Of a stretch of 64,000 bases of DNA, positions 1-12,265 are shown one piece after another. Numbering within the stretch: position 1 is the first letter of the stretch; every line of letters begins with the position of its first letter. A program made the translations under genes and the position numbers. Under the pieces are notes generated by a model that saw only the letters and a list, made by a program, of their open reading frames with translations, had not been told where the DNA came from and searched no databases. This stretch comes from Microcebus murinus (taxonomy: Eukaryota; Chordata; Mammalia; Primates; Cheirogaleidae), in NCBI RefSeq assembly GCF_040939455.1, contig NC_134117.1, forward strand, positions 61,712,501 through 61,776,500, read 5' to 3'.

Positions 1-48
1 TGTGGCAATGGCCCCCAGCATGTCTCCTGTGTTTATTTCGTTTTATAG

Positions 49-335
49 GAAGTACTGTGTGCTGGTGAAATGAGTATGTTTCTGTGCGGGGATCTCCTAG
101 AAGACAAGGACCTGTACATCTACATCAATGAGATGATGAAGGAAGAGGACAGCTTTAGCCCCAGCTCCAGGGGTCCCACCTCCAGCCCCAGCCAGAAGCC
201 CACCCTCTGCAGGGCAGGGCAGGGGCACAGGCATCGTGGAGAAGGTGAGCTGGGAGACCTGGACATTGCCACTCAGCCTGAAGCACAAACACTGCCATTC
301 TAGCTGACAGAATAAACTGTCACCCACACAGAGTG
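49..335 (+). CDS. 3'-terminal exon with poly(A) signal, left-arm copy
   Basis: A good acceptor (tttatttcgttttatag, ending at 48) opens a frame running 49-303 and ending in TAG. AATAAA follows at 311-316, only 8 bases after the stop, so this is a last exon with a very short 3' UTR. The encoded tail begins EVLCAGEMSMFLCGDLLEDK, continues with an acidic helix (YINEMMKEED) and then a Ser/Pro-rich stretch. I do not recognise the protein. It faces the helical-repeat gene tail-to-tail, with about 480 bp between the two stop codons. Earlier exons would lie left of the window. Confidence 0.5.
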
Positions 336-781
336 AAGCGGACATCCTCACCCCGTCCCTCACCCCACTGGGATGACAGGTCAGGGGTGGGGAGTGTAGA
401 CTGAGGCCAGAGCTGGGGCAGGGGAGGCACTAAGTTCGGGATACTGTGTGTGTCGTCTGTGGCACTTGGTCATTACCACTCCTGGTGTCCAGGGTTGGAA
501 CGTGAGGATCGAAGGCCAGAGGGCGTGTGGGGGACGGCTATCTTGCAGAGAAGGCTCCCTTCCACCCCTGCTGAGGGCCAAAGGGCTTGGGTTGTGGCCC
601 TAACCCTTGGCCAACTGGCCTAAGGCGTGGGGTTCGCTGCCTCAGCATAGCACAGACCGAACCCTCATGCCCAAGGGGTCTCAACCTGGGCCCCCCGTAC
701 CATGCCTAGGGCAGACCCAGTGCCCTTTGGCCCCCCAACCCCCATGGTCTCCCCTCCCTGTATTCTCGCCTGAGGTGGAAA

Positions 782-3700
782 TTACAAGTAGGGGGGCTGC
801 CCCAGGGCTTGTTCCATCAGAGCCACCTCTGTGGCGCTGTCACTCAAGACCATGAAGGCTGAGGTGTTGCTGGGCTCAGATAGCAGGCTGATCAGTCTGG
901 GCAAGGACACCTGGGAGGGGATGTGCCAGAGGGTCAGTGCCAGACCTGACTCAGCACCACCACGTGACCTCCAACCCCATGACCTTGGGTGTTTGTCCTG
1001 CAGGGACCTATGAGGCCTGCAGCCGCCTCTTCTCCAGACAGGTCTATGCTGTCTGTCTCTGACCCTGTCTCTCTCTCCTCTCACCCCGGGTTGGTAAAAT
1101 GTCACCATGGTGCTTATTAAAATAACACCAGGAAGGACTTGGTCAGACAGAGGGCTTTCTTGAAATTTTGAATGGTGTGACTTTGTCATCGCCTTCACTG
1201 GGGAACATATGAACAGGCAGAAGAAACACCAGAGATTAGGATTCGGCTTCATGGGAGGGAAAGTGGCTGCCTGTAGGGAGGACAGGACCTCCCAGCAGGG
1301 CCCTCCATGGCCTGTTGACCCCTCCATAGCACAGCAGCTTCCCGGGCCCCCAGGGACCCTTGGAGGCTGCTGTGAGCAGACAGGGCATATCATATCCCCC
1401 TTTCGTACATAAGGGGAAAGTCAGCCCATAGAGCAATTTGTTCAAGAGGTCACAGCCAGACGTTGGCAGAGGGACTCGAACTCCAGACTCACCACACAGC
1501 GACCATCGTGTGCTCCCCTGAACCCCTTCTCAGAGGAGGCCCAGGCCCCAGGTGGGAAGAGACAGAGGGAAGAAGGGTGGAAGAGAGAGGACAAGGGGGA
1601 GATGGAGGGCAGGGAGAAGAAGGCAGTCTGGGGGACAGAGGAGTGGGCTGGGAGCCAGGAGAGGAGGAATGCAGAGGCCTGTGTGACGCCTGATGTTTGT
1701 ACCGTCTGCAGGACTTTCAAAGACATGAGTCCAATGTCCGCTTCATTCTGGAGGAAGAAGGAAAGAACTAAAATCTGGAAGCAATGCCCGCTGACCTGCA
1801 TGGGACAAGGTTTCCCGGGGCCACTGACCAGGTTTGGGAAGGGCAAAGTCCCCCGACCCTAGTCCTGCCGGCCTAGCCTCCTGTCCCTGCTCTGCTCCAC
1901 ACCCTGCCCTTTTTCTCTCCCCTCCTCTCAGCCTTTCTGCTGCCTCAGGCCCCCTCAGGGCTGGCCCTGCTCACTGAGTAGTCCCACTGGCTGAGCTTCA
2001 GGAGGTAATCTATGACCACCCTGCCCTCGGGAAGGGTCAGGTAGTCACGCTGCCCTAGCGCCTCCAGGAACCTCAGGAGGGCCATGCGAACCTGCAGGGT
2101 CAGAGGGCATCACATGCAACACAGCAACGGACCTCAGGGACACCATCTGACCCCTTGGGTTCCAAGTGAGGACACAGAGAACCTCAGCAAGTTAGGGAGT
2201 ACTTCAAGGAACTCAGGTCTCCCGAGTCCAAGTCGACTGTGACTCTTCAGTGGACTCTGTGGCCATGACAGAGCACAGTCACTGAACTTGACCACTTCCA
2301 ATGCTCCCTGAAGTTCTCACTGACATCCCTGCCACCGTCCTCCTGGAGAACTCTGAGTGCTGGGCTTGTTCACACCGTGTGTCCCCACAGGTGTCTGCAT
2401 AGAGGGAATCTGAGTCCAGAAACAGGACTTGGGCCCCTGTCTTTCAAGATGATGCCACTGTCCTACATTTGGTGCTCACAGCCAGGGTGCCCCGTTCTTG
2501 CTGCCCCAACGCTTGTCCCACACGGTCAGAGCTGGGAGTCCCTGCTGCCTGCGACCCTGGCTTGGAGCTTGTTCAAAGTACAGCGGCTCAGACCCCACGC
2601 CACACATGATGCCTGAGGCTCTTCTCCCTCAGCAAACTGTGCATCCAGGAACTGAGGAGTGTCATCTGGAGCTCCATGGCTCCCCTGAGGACACCACAGT
2701 GCTGCCCAGAGCAAAGGCTCCGAATGAGGCAGGTGGAAACACCTTTCTGGTGCTTTACTCTTCCTGGGCTTTGAGAACTGCAATGTATCCTGAGGGCAAG
2801 TCCTGAGGGTAGGACTGGCTTGGGCAGCCCACTCTCCCTTCCTCCTCCTTCACCAACCCTCTCCCCCTCCGTGAACAAGACCACAAGGTCTCAGAGGCAA
2901 TGGCCCTCCCAGCACAAACATGCAGCCCTTCAGCTCACTGGTCTTCGATCCTTCTGTGTCACTGAGATGACCGAGGCCAGCACCTCCCTCATCAGCCTTT
3001 CTGCCTGGGGTGCTAGAGAAAACACAGGCATGCAGACAAAGGTCAGCTTCCTCCCCCTCCTCTGCTGCTTCAGGTGACATAAGACACACAGGTGGGAGGA
3101 CTTCCAGGTACAGTCTCGGCCTTCAGAGGCCAGGTGGCATCTTCATGGTGTCTGTCTCTGCCACCCCTCTGCCTGCCAACTGCAGTGAGATCAACCAGCC
3201 TAGATGGAAATGTGCCCTGAAGCGGTCCTCTCAGCAAGCTGGTATTGGAGCCTCCACCCTTGCCAGCCTCCCGTGGCTGCCCACACAGATGCCCCTGTGC
3301 AGCCAAGCTGTGATCCCACCCTCTGTGTCTCAGCCTGTAGACCTTGATCCAGGCTCTTCTTCACTGTGAGCTCCCTCTCCTAGCCATGGTGACAACTCTT
3401 TAACCTGCCTTTGGTCCATCCCCTCCATGAGCCCATCCCAGCCCTTGAGGGATCCCTCCCTGCATTCCTGCCCAGCGTCGTCATGCACCTGTTTCAGTAA
3501 CTTAGTGCACGTGGCCTGGCATCATTTCCCTGCAGGAACAGCCTCACCTTGCTGCCCACCAGCGAGCTCATGGACAATGAGGCCTGAGTTGTACTCATGT
3601 GTGTGCCTCAGTGCCCAGCACTGTGTCGCACACACAGACAGTGTTTAACATAAGCAGGTGACTGCAGGTGGAGCCCATTCTTCCAGGCGACAGTCAAAGA

Positions 3701-4680
3701 GAAACTACGGTAACCACCTGCATAGCAAGCGCTGTTCTAAGCTCACCACATACTGTCAGTTCATTTAATGATCACTTAAACCCCCTACAGAGAGGTAATA
3801 TTTTTATCCCCATTTTTCAGAAGAAGTTATAGATGCACAAAATCAAAAAGGGGTTGCCCAAAGCTGCACAGCTAGTAAGAGGCAAAGCCAAGATTTGAAC
3901 CACCTGAGTTCACTTTGAGTTTAAAAACGTGCTTTTAACTTCTAGACTTGACTGTTGCCCAGAGAAAGAAATCTCCTAGGAAATAGCAAGTCCTGGAACC
4001 CCAGCCCCCCACGCCATCCCACTCACCTCCAGGGACCACCTCCCTGAAGGACTCAAGGGCTGACAGCACCGTGGACTCCTCTTTTGATGGGATTGCCCTC
4101 TGCAGAACGTTGACTGTGGTATCCAGGCATAAGTGTCCTACCAGGAGGGTGTGAAGACAGACTCCTGGGGATTTGTGAGTGGCAGGGAATAAGTAGGAGG
4201 AAATCATGCTCCCAGCAACCACTGAGGCTATGGCTGAATAAATCAGGGCCATCAGGATGGAGAAAGGAACGAGGGAGGTAGAGAACCAGTGTCTGTCCGC
4301 ATCACCGTGTACCAGATACGGTGCCAGAGGCTCTCCCTGAGCCAGATCTTGGCCCTCCCCTGCCCCCTGCATTCCCCGCCCTAGGCCAGCACACTGTGCT
4401 CATCACTGCTGAAGTGACATTATTTGACTTTATTCTGAGCTGCAGGTCCCATGGAAGAAAGGGAAGGCAGTCCCAGGCTATGTGAGTGGAAACCAAAGGA
4501 GTGGGGGGCTAATGCCTGTGCCCTTTCAGATCCATTTCATTTCACGCAGAGCTCTCAGGAACTCCTTTGCATCTTGTCTAGAAGGATGGAAGCCCCCAGG
4601 AAGACTTTGGCCCCCCTCCAGTCCTGGAAGAGGCAAAATGGTCCTGAGTACACAAACATACTCATACACAAGTGAATGCA

Positions 4681-4719
<39 letters not shown>

Positions 4720-6073
4720 CTGGGGCTAGGGAAAGGTGTTGATTTACTCAGCAGGTTAAATGCCCTCAAGGCTAAGGTTTGGGTCTCTTCACAAATTGGT
4801 GGTGGCTGGCTCTCTTTGTCATTCATCTGTAGGGAGAACATGGCCTTCAGACTAAAACCAGGGCCCCTGGGCATGGTTGAGGAAATGTAGGCATGAAGCC
4901 AAGAAAGACATGGTGCTTGCCTATAAGGAAAGCAGGAAAATGCAACCCAGGAATCCACATTCCCCTCCCCATAGGGAGAAAGACGGTGGCCAAAAAGTCA
5001 AATAGCAGGAAAGTATCAATTTTGCTAAATTTTGCAGACTGAAATCTGATCTTTTTCTTTTACTCAAAACTCCTTCCTAAGAAGGCCAGCTGAGTCAGGC
5101 TGACAAATGGTAAATCCCCACTAAGCATCTTTTGTTAACCAAATAAAGGGGTCATTTACTTCCTAACCTGATTCAGCTATAGCATTAACATCACCTAAAA
5201 GATAAAAAGCCCCTATCTTAACTCAAGAATCCTAGCAGATGCCTATCTTAAACTTGAAACATTCTTCTGTCTGGACCTCCCAGAGTGCTCACACCTTTAT
5301 CTTAAATTAAGCATATCCTTTCTGGTCTTTTAGATAAAGCCTAACTCTCTCAGCCAATTGCCAGCCAAAGAATCTTTAAACCCACCTATAACCTGTAGGC
5401 CCACCTTTTTGGACCAAACCAATGTATGCCTCCCAAGTACTGATTTATGACTTTACCTATAATCTTTTCTCCCTGAAATGTATAAAAACCAAACTGTATC
5501 CAGCCTCAGCCAGTCCACTTGCCCAGGGTCTCTTGGCAGTGGCTCTGGGTTATGGTCCTCAAATTTGGCTCAGAATAAATCTCTTGAAAACTATTTTACA
5601 GAGTTTCGCTTTTTTTCCATTGACAACACCAATGGTCCTCCTCCACTCCATAACAGGGAAGTCTGCACATTTCCCACAGGCAGATGGAGAGGCTGGGGCT
5701 TCTGCCCTTTTCCCAAAGTTCAGGGGGACCAACAAAGGCCCTTCACCCCAGGAAACATACAGATGTGTCCAACTGTCCTCACTGGAAAGATCTCATTTTG
5801 TGTCCAGAATCCAGGCATGTCACTGTTCCGGGGAAGCCTGAGGTGTGTAAGGCTGAGATCCCCACGTGAAAGACACCTGTGCTGTGTGCAGTGGCGCCCT
5901 GGTGGGGGGAAGCCGTCCCCTCCAAAGCAGGGAGAAAGGGGAGTCCAGGATGGCTCTACTGCCGCGGCACTCACCTGCTTCAGGAGGATGCCTGCCAGCT
6001 CCTCTGCCCAGGATTGTACCTTGCGACCTCCGTGTTTGCTGCGGTACAGGGCTTTCAGGACGCCGCAGAGACA
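782..6073 (-). CDS. Helical-repeat (HEAT/MROH-like?) gene, last seven coding exons, left-arm copy
   Basis: This is the mirror copy of the gene at 23537-28828, transcribed leftwards. Its exons are 5975-6073, 4748-4826, 4027-4233, 2939-3012, 1975-2091, 1703-1747 and 782-910, with the stop codon at 782-784. Exons and splice sites match the right-arm copy, so the two would make the same protein tail. Frame conservation over seven exons, in contrast to the frameshifted ANXA7-like neighbour, suggests a gene that is or recently was under selection. The family assignment is uncertain, as for the right copy. Confidence 0.68.
3680..3905 (+). mobile_element. MIR SINE, left arm
   Basis: Shows MIR core wording (ttatccccatttttcagaag..., gcacagctagtaagaggcaa). 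It lies in an intron of the helical-repeat gene. Confidence 0.75.
4682..4717. repeat. (AC)n microsatellite, left arm
   Basis: About 18 perfect AC units, just upstream (in genome coordinates) of the exon at 4748-4826. Confidence 0.97.
4975..5635 (+). mobile_element. Solo ERV1-type LTR, left arm
   Basis: A stretch with LTR architecture: an AT-rich U3, a TATA box in tgtataaaaacc (5481), and AATAAA at 5574-5579 followed by an R/U5-like tail ending near ccattgacaaca. The layout and wording resemble MER4-group ERV1 LTRs, but the family is not confirmed and the ends are approximate. No retroviral internal region adjoins it. It lies in the intron between exons 5975-6073 and 4748-4826 of the minus-strand helical-repeat gene, antisense to it. 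Confidence 0.6.
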
Positions 6074-6557
6074 CTGTGTGAGGAAGGACAGTCAGGGTTA
6101 GGCTTCCCGGCCCTTCCACAGCCTCAGGGGAAATACTCTTTCCTCACATCTTCTCTTCAAGGAGGAGCCAAGCCATAGTCACTGCACATGGCTCTCTTAG
6201 ACTTTTTCAAGGCAGGCTCAGGGGCCAGTTCTTCCACAGCTCAACTCAGCCAGAAACTGTCCTTTCGCCTCACCCAACAAGCTAGACTGATTTTCAAATA
6301 ACCCCATCATTCCACAGAAACTGCCAGGGCAATCCACACTCCAAGTGTAGGCTGACTTCAAAGAAACAGGATGACATAACCATGGCCAAAGCAAGAACCA
6401 GTTCTATTGTTCTCTGACATTAAAATTTATGAAAACTAACTCTAAAAACCTGAAGAGCTCCCTTCCGCCTTGTGGATTCTTCTGTTTTCTGGCTTATTCT
6501 TACCACTGGAGTGAGGAAACAGCCTTAGATTCTACATGTGAGCACATGCCCTTTGAT

Positions 6558-6925
6558 TTTTTTTTTAAAAACCATCATTGTGGAAGGATAATTGACATAT
6601 AATAAACTGCACATACTAAATGTACAATTTGAGGAATTTTGACCAATGTATATACACCTGTGAAACTGTCACCACAATTAAAAGAATGAACATTTCCATC
6701 ATCCCCAAGAGTTGGACCTTTCTCTGTGTAATCCCTCCTTTCCTGCCCTACCCCAGGCCACCAGGGCTCTGCTTTCTGTCAATGTAGACCTGTCCCTTGT
6801 ATTTTACCAAACCACCAAATTGTTTTCCAAAGTGGTGTTCCCATTCATTCTAATAGATGTGTACTGGAGTCTCAAATATTCCCATTTTCTTAGGACTTTT
6901 TCAATGTCTCACAGCAATGATAAGT
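6558..6925 (+). mobile_element. Old L1 (L1M-type) fragment, left arm
   Basis: Contains the common L1M stretch around 'ttgacatataataaactgca' and 'cacctgtgaaactgtcacca'. No open reading frame survives. Confidence 0.6.
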
Positions 6926-8044
6926 GAACGCTAGGACGGAACGCACAAACCTCAGTTTACTCAGATTTACAATTCTTGGAAACAGTTTTGGGGTCACATT
7001 CCAGTTTAGATTCTTGCTCGCTGACCAGCTAATGTGTGGTGATACTTGTCCATCCCCAAGGAAACCAAGAAACAGAGGGAGATGGCGGATGTCCATAAAG
7101 TGACAGAAATGAAGACTATATCTTCCCACAGCCTTTTTTTATTAAGAGAAAAAGGACTTTAATGCAAGCTGAAAGGAAGTGAAAATAGACTGCAAGGTGC
7201 AGAGTGGGCCATTGTCTGCATGGTCTCTGGTCTTCTGACTGCCTTTAAACTCCCTAATTTCTGCCAGCTGATAAGGAGCTAATCTGCTAAAGTAATCTGT
7301 CCTAATTAGGCAAGGAGTGTAATGAGTCATTAGGTAAGGCAAGGAAGGGATATCAAGGACCAGATAAGGCACCTTAGGTAAGGAGCTAGTTTTGGCCACT
7401 GTAAACTTAAGCCATCATTCAGTCTTCACTGGTGGGTGGGTGGCAGTCTCTACTTGTTCCTGCAGAATCCTAGCCATGCCTCATTCTTTATCCAAATTGC
7501 TGTCTGATTTAAATGGCCCTTCTAAACCTAGTGGCTAGTTTTGGAAAATCTTAGCTGCTGATGTCCATCTTCAGCTGCCCTTCCTGTTTGTGCCCCTCTC
7601 CCCCCCCCCTGGCAAATTCGCAACAGCTGCCTCTTGTGTTCCTGGGCTTCATGCCATCTATGAGACACCTATAGTGAGACCCAACCCTTTGACTAGCCGA
7701 CTCACTGGGTGGAGATGGTTTGGAGAACCAAGAATGATTTTCGAAGTGGTTGTGACAGAAAATGTTGAAAAGAAAAGCTCTGGTTCACCAGTCTGGTCTT
7801 ATTCCCTTGAGCAAAGTTGAGTAATTTGTTGAGTCATCCTGGGGTTTGTTTAACTTTTTACAAAAACTTTTTAAAAAGTCTACTTTTTGAATAGATGATG
7901 TGTGCACCATTCTGAAAGGACTAAAGGTACATTGAAAGGTAAGTCTCATTGTGCCCCAGCTCTCCTCCTAGGAGGCAGCCACTGTTTGCTACCTCAAGTA
8001 TCTTTTCAGGGATATTCTATACATATACGTCAGATCCCACAAGT
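6926..8044. other. Non-coding interval, left arm
   Basis: Contains an LTR- or DNA-repeat-like stretch (7140-7405; its complement ends in tctcttaataaaaaaaggct), a C-homopolymer (7601-7609) and unassigned sequence. No exon recognised. The mirror interval is 21566-22684. Confidence 0.35.
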
Positions 8045-8560
8045 TGAAGGCTCAGTCCCACAAGACTGAACACCCTCCCCCCCCAATCAGTTCCAAGTCT
8101 GATCAGAACTTCTGACGACTGGGTTCCAGTTGGGGTTCCACAACCCCCCTTTGTGTTCAACTAATTTTCTAGAGCAGCTCACAGAATTCAGGTAAACGTG
8201 TTTACCAGTTTATTACGAAGAATATTACAAAGAATACAGATGATGCACGTGGAGAGCTTTGGAGGAAGGGATGCAGAGCTTCCATGCCCTCTCTGAGAGC
8301 GCAACCCTTGAGCAACCTTCACGTGTTCAGCTCTCTGGAAGCTCTCTGAACCCTGTCCTTTGGGGTTTTGTGGAGGCGTCATTACATACCGTGTGACGAT
8401 TGATTAAAGCACTGGTGATCAACTTAACCTTCAGCCCCTCTCCCCTCTCTGTAGGTTGGAGGTGCTGAAAATCTCAACCCTCTAATCCATGGTGAACTTT
8501 CTGGTGATCAACCCTGTCCTGAAGCTACCTAGCCATCAGTCAACTCATTAGGATACAAAA
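8045..8560. mobile_element. Old LTR-like repeat, left arm
   Basis: Carries the block tagagcagctcacagaattc followed by a tttaccagtttattacgaag segment. The same block occurs near 43672 and 63210, so this is a dispersed repeat, probably LTR-derived. I could not assign a family. Confidence 0.45.
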
Positions 8561-8605
8561 AGGTGTCACTTTGGACATTAAGGATTTTAGGAATTGTATG
8601 CCAGG

Positions 8606-8733
8606 TTTTGTAGAGGGGTGTGGGGATCTCCATGTGTTGTCCAGGTGGATCTGAAACTCCTGGCCTAAACAATCCTTCTGTCTTGGCCTCTCAAAGTGCT
8701 GCGATTACAGGTGTGAGCCACTGCACCTGGCCG
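8606..8733 (-). mobile_element. Alu left-monomer (FLAM-like) fragment, left arm
   Basis: A single Alu-like monomer in antisense. It ends with the complement of the ggccaggtgcagtggctcac head. Confidence 0.75.
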
Positions 8734-8855
8734 TCTGCTTTTAAATGTTTGAAATTTTTTACCCTGAGGTCAATAAACAATTGCAAAATAAAATAGTAAA
8801 AACATTTAAAAGATTACTGGAAATTTCAATAGTCACACGTTGATATTCAGAAACT

Positions 8856-9157
8856 GGCTGGGCATGGTGGCTCACCCCTGTAATCCTAGCACCTTCGGAG
8901 GCTGAGGCAGGAGGACTGCTTGAGGTCAAGAGTTCCAGACCAGCCTGAGCAAGAGTGAAACCCCCTTTCTACTAAAAATAGAAAGAACTTAGCTGGGTGT
9001 GGTGGTGCATGCCTGTAGTCCCAGCTACTCAGGAGGCTGAGGCAGGAGGATCACTTGAACCCAGAAGTTTGAGGTTGCTGTGAGCTAGGCTGACGCCATG
9101 GCACTTTAGCCTGGACAACAAAGACAGACTCTGTCTCAAAAAAAAAAAAAAAAAAAA
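8856..9157 (+). mobile_element. Alu SINE (strepsirrhine-type), left arm
   Basis: A full dimeric Alu starts ggctgggcatggtggctcac and ends in an 18-19 nt A tail. The right monomer carries the gagctaggctgacgccatgg variant, typical of lemur and galago Alus. Confidence 0.93.
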
Positions 9158-10015
9158 GTTACTAAGAAGGATGATAATGACATGCCTATATAGGTTATTT
9201 TTCAAGTACATCATGACGTCGAAACATGGTTATATTTTTACAGCAGCCTTGTTAATCATTTTAACAAAGTCTTTGTTTCTAGAGATATATACTGGGGTAT
9301 ATATAGGTTTATATATAGGTTAAAAGGATATAATGTCTGCAATTTGCCTCAGAATAATCCAGTGGAGTGGTGGGGAGTCAGTGAGAGTATTAAAGAAACA
9401 AGATTGTCTATGAATTGGTAGTTGTTGCAGTTGGGTGATGGATCCATGGGTTTATCTTTACTTTTGAATAAGCTTGAAAGTTGCAATAATCAAAAGTTAA
9501 ATAAAATGCCAGGGCTTAATCTGGGTATGTGTGACTCTAGAATGTTAACTTTTAACCGTTATACCATTGTTTCTCATAATATGGTTTCACCATACAAGGA
9601 GATTTCTGTGGCACCTAGAAAGCATTTTTTTATTTTAATATTTATGTATTCATTTTAGTATTACCATCTATTTGTGGCAAGAAACCTATGGTAAGTTCTC
9701 CATTTATGCAAGTGGTATGAAACAAATTTAAGTTAAATATTAATCTGCTTAAAGAAAAATATTAAATAGTAGTACTAATAAATTGAGGTATGACAAAAAT
9801 TGTGTGGTATGACAAGGAATTTGGAACTTTTGCTATACCAACTCCATTAGCTCAAATGGAGCTCAAATGGTGAAATGAAGAAGTATTTTATAAGGTTCTA
9901 CCACCAGTATCCTCGTTTTAGTACCTGACAGACTCTTTGGAAAGAAGGAATATTTTGCATAAAACCTTGTGTTGTGTGTCTATCTGTATATCTTCAAAAT
10001 CCTTAACCCTTATAG
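9158..10015. other. Non-coding interval before the ANXA7-like start exon, left arm
   Basis: AT-rich, with an L1-like scrap around 9421-9500. No first (non-coding) ANXA7 exon or CpG promoter is visible. The mirror interval is 19595-20452. Confidence 0.4.
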
Positions 10016-10186
10016 GAAATTACAGAGGACATGTTTTATTGCTACAGAATGTGGTACCCAGGCTATCCTCCTACAGGCTACCCACCTTTCCCTGGATATC
10101 CTGTAAGTATTGCCGCTTATAATATTAAAATAACTCATGTCCTCGAGTTATGAGTTGTTAAATGAGTTCTTAAAATAACTCATGTC

Positions 10187-10224
10187 CTCCTATACACTAC
10201 CTCGAAACAGGTGGTGTATAGGAG
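10187..10224. other. Near-perfect 16-bp hairpin, left arm
   Basis: ctcctatacactacct and aggtggtgtataggag pair over 16 positions with one mismatch around a 6-nt loop (cgaaac). A direct repeat aaaataactcatgtcctc lies just before it (10127 and 10172). It sits in the first ANXA7-like intron, about 85 bp after the donor. It may be a MITE remnant or an RNA hairpin. Confidence 0.7.
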
Positions 10225-11267
10225 TAGCCCACTACTGCTCTTACAGATATGCTAGATCAGAGGTACTGTGTAGAATAAGTGAGTGAAGGCAGGGGTTATG
10301 GGGGAACTCAGAAGCACTCGCCTCATCCACACCCAGCTGTAGCTTGATTCGGCCGTGCAGGGAGGCCATCCCAGTGTTGCTAGATACTCTAATTCTTCAG
10401 GTAAAGCCAGGAACCTGATTTTATGCAAAATTGCCCCAATTTTGTTTTCTTTTGGTGGAGGTGCTGGGGATTGAAACGGGAGCCTCATGCACCAAATTTT
10501 TTAAAATGTGGAAGTTTTTAAAAATGTTAAGTGCTATATGAGCCAATAAGACATTTATGTAAGCTAAGCACATGCCATGAATCACTGGGTTTTAGCCTTC
10601 GTGTTGGAAGGTTATTAAAATATTTAAAAAGGGCTTGACTTAGAAACAAACTACAGTGGATCAGAGGGCCCTGGATTTTGTGGTTCTGAGATTTTTAGTA
10701 TTTGGAGTACATTTTATAAATGTGCTACAGACTTCCACCTTGTTGATAGCTGTACTACTGTGAGGACTCAACTGAGAGCTGAGGCATAGTAAGAATTAAG
10801 CATTTCAGTTTCATACTCTTAAGTATGAAGTGCTGTTATCTAACACTGGGAGAATAGAAAGAGGCCTATACAGGTTAATGATAATATGTGTATACTCATG
10901 CAAAGTGAATAGATAGCTGTTGTGAATTTATCATAGGAGAGATGAGTGCTATGAATATGTTCCCAAGTCCCTGTGGACTAAACTGGACTCTGGCAACCAT
11001 TTCAGTCAGTGTAGTTGCTGAAACAGACAACCCCCAAACCTCAGTGGCTCATCACAATAAAAACATGTTTCTTGCTTGCTTCAGTCTCCTGGAAGTTAGT
11101 GGTGCGGTAGGAGTTGGGTGGGAGGGGGCTTTGTTTCATGTAGTAGTTCAGGTTCCCAGACTCCTCCTTTGTTTGATTTTATAATACCACCCTTTGGTGC
11201 CTTAGAATCTTCCACTGCATCCTCTACGTATAGCTGACAGATGAAGGAAGAGAGTGAGCATAGAGGA

Positions 11268-11452
11268 TTTTTTTTTTTTTTTTTTTTTTTTTTTGAGACA
11301 GAGTCTCACTTTGTTGCCCAGGCTTGAGTGAGTGCCATGGAGGCAGCCTAGTTCAGAGGAACCTCAAACTCCTGGGCTAAAGTGATCCTCCTGCCTCAGC
11401 CTCCCGAGTAGCTGGGGCTACAGACATGTGCCGCCATGCCTGGCTAATGTTT

Positions 11453-11496
<44 letters not shown>

Positions 11497-11643
11497 TTGG
11501 CCAATTAATTTCTTTCTATTTCTAGTAGAGATGCGGTCTTGCTCTTGGTCAGGCTGGTTTTGAACTCCTGACCTCGAGCAGTCCGCCCGCCTTGGCTTCC
11601 CAGAGTGCTAGGATTACAGGAGTGAGCCACCTTACCCGGCCGA
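11268..11643 (-). mobile_element. Alu SINE with internal AT microsatellite, left arm
   Basis: An antisense Alu starting with a 27-nt poly(T) (11268-11294). An AT dinucleotide tract (11461-11493) has expanded in its middle A-rich linker. It lies in an intron of the ANXA7-like fragment. Confidence 0.9.
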
Positions 11644-11960
11644 GCATAGAGGTTGGGCAGAGGTTTTTAGGGGCTAGGCTGGAAGTGGTGTACATCACTT
11701 CTCTGTATGTTTATTCACTGCTATTCAATCATGGTCCTACCCAACTATTAGGGGGTCAGGGAAATGTAGTGTCTCTAGCTTTATGGCCTGGGAAGAGAGA
11801 GTTTAGTGAGCAGGTAACAATCTCTGCCACTCTTAGTCATTTTGTGGTTTGAACCGTGAAGTCCAAAATGTCACACTCTGTTTGTGACTCAGGTCATCTT
11901 TTCTTTTTTTTTTTTTTTAAACATTATGCAGCAAATCCAGGTATGTTGCAAGCAAGCTAT

Positions 11961-12265
11961 GAATTCCTCTTTTTTTTGAGACAGTATCTCGCTCTGTTGA
12001 CCAGGCTAGAATACTGTGGTGTCAGCCTAGTTCACAGCAACTCCTGGGCTCACATGATCCTTCTCTTTGAGCCTCCCGAGTAGCTGGGCCAGAGGCTCAC
12101 ACCACCACATGTAGCTAATTTTTTTCTATTTTCAGTAGAGACAGGGTCTTGGTCTTGCTCAAGCTGGCTTTGAACTCCTCACCTCAAGCAATCCTCCCGC
12201 CTCAGTCTACCAGAGTGCTAGGATTGCAGGCGTGAGCTACCACACCGGCCGCTGAATTCCTCTTT
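11961..12265 (-). mobile_element. Alu SINE with 12-bp target duplication, left arm
   Basis: An antisense Alu (about 11973-12253) flanked by perfect direct repeats GAATTCCTCTTT at 11961-11972 and 12254-12265. This is a clean L1-mediated insertion into the ANXA7-like intron, made before the inverted duplication since both arms carry it. Confidence 0.9.

Noticed and set aside
4672..4890. Frames rich in His-Thr or Cys-Val around the AC tract
   Set aside because: They are translations of the microsatellite.
5478..6101. 207-codon frame in the left arm (mirror 23509-24132)
   Set aside because: It starts inside the ERV LTR and crosses the antisense of a real exon of the helical-repeat gene.
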